A stretch of 57,928 nt of DNA, taken from an uncultured bacterium (GTDB taxonomy: Bacteria; Cyanobacteriota; Vampirovibrionia; Gastranaerophilales; Gastranaerophilaceae). A program made the translations under genes and the position numbers. This document shows, piece after piece, positions 54,479 through 57,928 of the stretch (positions are counted from its first letter, which is position 1; the number at the start of each line of letters is the position of its first letter). The notes under the pieces were generated by a model that saw nothing but the letters and a program-made list of their open reading frames with translations, did no database searches and was not told the origin of the DNA. The stretch is from the NCBI GenBank assembly GCA_949285255.1, contig CASDXV010000013.1, positions 1 to 57,928 on the forward strand, given 5' to 3'.

Positions 54479-57400
54479 TGTCCAGAATAGGAAAATTGCC
54501 GGTAGTAATTCCGGATGGTGTTGACGTAAAAGTCGAAAATAACCTTGTAACAGCTAAGGGCCCTATGGGTACTGAATCTGTACAAATCAGAGAAGAGATT
54601 GAAGTTAAGGTTGAAGGTAAGGAAATTATCTTAACAAGAAAAAATGATGACAGAAAATCTCGCTCGCTTCACGGTCTTTCAAGAACACTTGTGCAAAATG
54701 TTGTAACGGGTGTTAAAGAAGGATTTACTAAAAAACTTGAAATCCAAGGTGTAGGTTATAGGGCTCAAATGCAAGGCAATGCTATAAATCTTCAACTTGG
54801 TTACTCTCACCCTGTTGTTATTGAGCCTCCGCAAGGTATCAAGATTGCAGTTGAAGCAAACACAAAAATCACCGTAACAGGTTCAAACAAACAAATGGTT
54901 GGTGATGTAGCGGCTCAAATTCGCTCTAAACGTCCTCCTGAAGTTTACAAAGGAAAAGGTGTACGCTATGAAGGCGAATATGTAAGAAGAAAAGCCGGTA
55001 AAGCTGGTAAAAAATAGTAAGTAAGCCAATATGAACCGAGCCTTATTAGGATAGCGGTTCTGGTGAAAGGAAAATAAAAATGATTAAACAAGTTAACAGA
55101 AAAGAACAAACAAGAAAAAGACATCAAAGAGTAAGACTTAAAATCGAAGGTACTCAAGAGTACCCAAGATTAGCGGTTTATCGCTCTATTAAACATATCT
55201 ACGCTCAAATCATTGATGATACAAAAGGTGTTACATTGGTTTCATCTTCATCTAAAGTAAAAGAACTTGGTCTTAAGCACGGCGGCAATGTTGAAGCTGC
55301 AAAAGTTGTAGGTGCTGACCTTGCAAAAAAAGCTTTAGATAAAGGCATCAAGGGTGTAGTGTTTGACAGAGGCGGCTTCTTATTCCACGGAAGAGTAGCA
55401 GCATTAGCTGATGCAGCTCGTGAAGCAGGTCTTGAATTTTAATAAAATAAAAAATAATTTTTACCCGCACTTGAGTGCGGGTAATTTTTTGTCAAAAGTT
55501 GCATATTTATTAATTTCTATATAAAATATTCTCATGGCTAGAAATATTAGGAAAAAACAAACAAAAAGAGGGGTTAAGAAGAGAAACTTTTTTCTCTATT
55601 TTTGCATGATGGTGTTCTCTGCTTTTCTTGCAGCAGTTGCAGCATTTAATCTTTATTTGGCGTCATTGCCCCCAATATCAAATTTTGATGATATTAAACC
55701 AAACCCCGTTACAAGTATTTACTCTCTTGACGGTGAGGTAATAAAGACTTTTACGGCGTTCAGGTTTGAAAAAGTTTCAATAGATGACATCCCTGCAAAT
55801 TTAAAAAATGCGGTTATTGCAACAGAGGATAAAAATTTCTATAAACACAGAGGCTTTGACACACTTGGCCTTGTGCGCTCTGTTTTTGCAAATATAAAGG
55901 CAGGTTCGCTAAAACAAGGTGCAAGTACAATTACACAACAGTTGGCAAGGATTTTATTCCTGTCTAATGAAAGAACTTTCGACAGAAAAATAAAAGAGTT
56001 AATAATTGCCCACAGGATTGAAAAAACAATCTCAAAAAATGAAATACTTGAGTTGTATCTGAATTCTGTTTACTTAGGCTCAGGTACATACGGTGTTCAA
56101 AGTGCTTCAAAAACTTATTTTGATAAAGAGTTAAGTGAACTGACTCTTGCAGAAGCTGCTCTTATTGCAGGCTTACCTCAAGCGCCGAGTGTTTATTCGC
56201 CTTTCCAAAACCCTGACGCTGCAATGAATAGGCGCAATCAAGTACTAAAGAGAATGTATAAAACAGGCTACATTACAAAAGATGAATATAAAGCTGCACT
56301 TGATGAAGAGCTGCACTTGAGTACAAAACCAAGATTGTACTCTTTTAATAAAGCACCTTATTTTATAGATTTAGTCTTAAACGAGCTTGAAAAACTGGGT
56401 TTTGAAGAACAGGAAATTTCTCAGGGCGGTTTAAAAATATATACAACTCTTGATTTAAAATCTCAAAACGCAGCACAAGATGCTATTGTAAATGACCTTA
56501 ATGCATATGGTTTAAAGTCTAAAAAAACTCAAATGGCTTTATTTTCTTTTTCGCCCACAACAGGCAGAATTTATGCTTATGTTGGCGGTAAAAACTATGA
56601 AGAAAGCCAGTATGATAGAATTACAAATGCTATAAGACCTCCGGGGTCTGCTTTTAAGCCTTTTGTTTATACGGCAGCTTTGCAGCAGGGTGTTGGAGTG
56701 GATGATATTATTGACGATTCTCCTATTTCATTTAAAAACTGGTCACCAAGAAACTACGGTAATAAATACAGAGGCAAAATGCCTATCTGGAAAGCCCTTG
56801 CTATTTCATCAAATGTTGCTGCAGTCAGGCTGATAAAAAAAACGGGTGCTGATGCCGTTATTGCAACTGCAAGAGAAATGGGCATCACAACACCTCTGCA
56901 AAATGACCTTACTATAGCTCTTGGTTCAAACGGAGTTAAACTTTATGATATGGTAGTAGCATACGGCGCTTTTGCAAACGGCGGTTTTAGAGTTCGCCCT
57001 TATGCGGTTGAAAGAGTTGAGAACTCTCGCGGTGTTGTAATTTATGAAAATTCAGGGCCAAAAATTGTTAAAGTTATAAGCTTTGATACTGCAGCAGGTA
57101 TGACCTACATGCTAAGAAAAGTAGTTGAAGCAGGTACGGGTCGTGCGGCAAATATTTCAAAAGCAACGGCCGGTAAAACAGGCACAACCGATGATTACAG
57201 AGATGCCTGGTTTGTAGGTTACACTCCTGATATTGTAACCGGTGTTTGGCTTGGAAACGATGATAACTCAAAGCTCCCCGGTATAACAGGCGGAGGTTTG
57301 CCTGCTAAAGTTTGGGCAGATTATATGAGGGTTGCCACGACAAACTTTGCTGATTCCGTGTTTGATTATCCTAAATTAAACGGCACGGAAGAATCTAAAC

Positions 57401-57928
57401 CAAAAGAAATAACTGATGTTGAAGAGAGTCCCAGTGAAGATGATATGGGCTTTGAGGGTTTTGATATAGGTGAGCAAAGTACTCAAGTGCAAAATCAAGA
57501 TATCCAAGTTGCTCCTGTAGTAGAGCCTGTAAAAACTGAAGAAAAGGCAGAAGTTCAAAAGCCTAAAAAACCATTCACTACAAATGAGCCTCCAATACCG
57601 CAAAGTGCTCCTCTTCCTCAGGCAGCGCCGCTACCGGGTGCTTAAGATAAAATTGAAGCAAGTTTTGTAAAGTCTGTTTGTCCTTGGTATATGATATCAA
57701 GGACTTTTGCATCGCAAAAATTTTCAATCATCTCTTTTGCTCTTAAAATCACGGGGTCTTTTGTTTGGTTGGGATAATTGGAAATAACAATACCTAAAAT
57801 TTCTATACCCTTGTTTTTTAGACACTCGATACTCATTAAGGTGTGGTTAATCGTCCCTAAGTTTGGCCTTGCAACTAGTAGTGTCGGCAGATTGAGGTAT
57901 TTAATTACATCAATCATAAGTACATCTT

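Overview
The window is 57.9 kb of compact, AT-rich bacterial chromosome carrying almost only housekeeping genes, with no phage, transposase, tRNA, rRNA or CRISPR array that I could see. Several traits together suggest a member of the non-photosynthetic cyanobacterial relatives (Melainabacteria/Gastranaerophilales type): prepilin-like proteins with glycine-rich bodies, many small TPR proteins, a short SSB without an acidic tip, LytR-CpsA-Psr and class A PBP wall genes, an FlhB homologue, and low GC. This placement is an inference, and no marker in the window proves it.

Layout. 1-1741 (minus) is a large prepilin-like surface gene split by a 10-bp tandem duplication. 1852-2073 is a small HTH-like gene. 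2063-6564 (minus) runs bioB-ruvA-glgA and a degenerate hybrid-cluster-protein homologue. 6587-11389 holds two convergent TPR genes, an LCP wall-polymer ligase and a CHASE2-GGDEF cyclase with a small coupled ORF. 11462-13983 is ssb plus a DUF1537 sugar-acid kinase and a PdxA-type dehydrogenase. 14054-15448 has three unfamiliar genes, one a secreted HExxH protein. 15520-17887 (minus) is hisS and prfB, the latter with its programmed +1 frameshift. 17952-24968 is apt, flhB, a FliA-like sigma factor, malQ, a phosphoesterase, an MBL-fold hydrolase and a TPR lipoprotein-like gene. 24961-31132 holds purA (minus), cysS-rsmI (plus) and alaS (minus). 31255-38510 is a long plus-strand run: fixC-fixX, a duplicated-motif protein, a TPR protein, dprA, topA, aroE. 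38511-38963 is a GC-rich gap with a 99-bp tandem repeat. 38964-44433 carries uvrA, two unknown genes, a U32 protein and a YqeG-like phosphatase. 44476-46871 (minus) is crcB, a formyltransferase, an endonuclease-IV-like protein and secG. 47008-55442 is the S10/spc ribosomal protein cluster from rpsJ to rplR, which stops at a strong terminator, so rpsE-rpmD-rplO-secY are not here. 55534-57645 is a class A PBP, and the 3' part of bioD (minus) runs off the right edge.

How it works together. glgA and malQ make and remodel alpha-glucan. bioB and bioD show biotin synthesis. LCP and PBP1A serve the cell wall. hisS, alaS, cysS, prfB, rsmI and the r-proteins serve translation. dprA, topA, uvrA, ruvA, ssb and the endonuclease-IV homologue handle DNA.

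The most noteworthy observations are: the 10-bp duplication that frameshifts the prepilin-like gene and whose loss would restore one open frame; the hybrid-cluster homologue that has lost most cluster ligands; a recurring promoter layout with the -10 box exactly six bases before the ATG, implying leaderless mRNAs; and the truncated ribosomal cluster with structured spacers.
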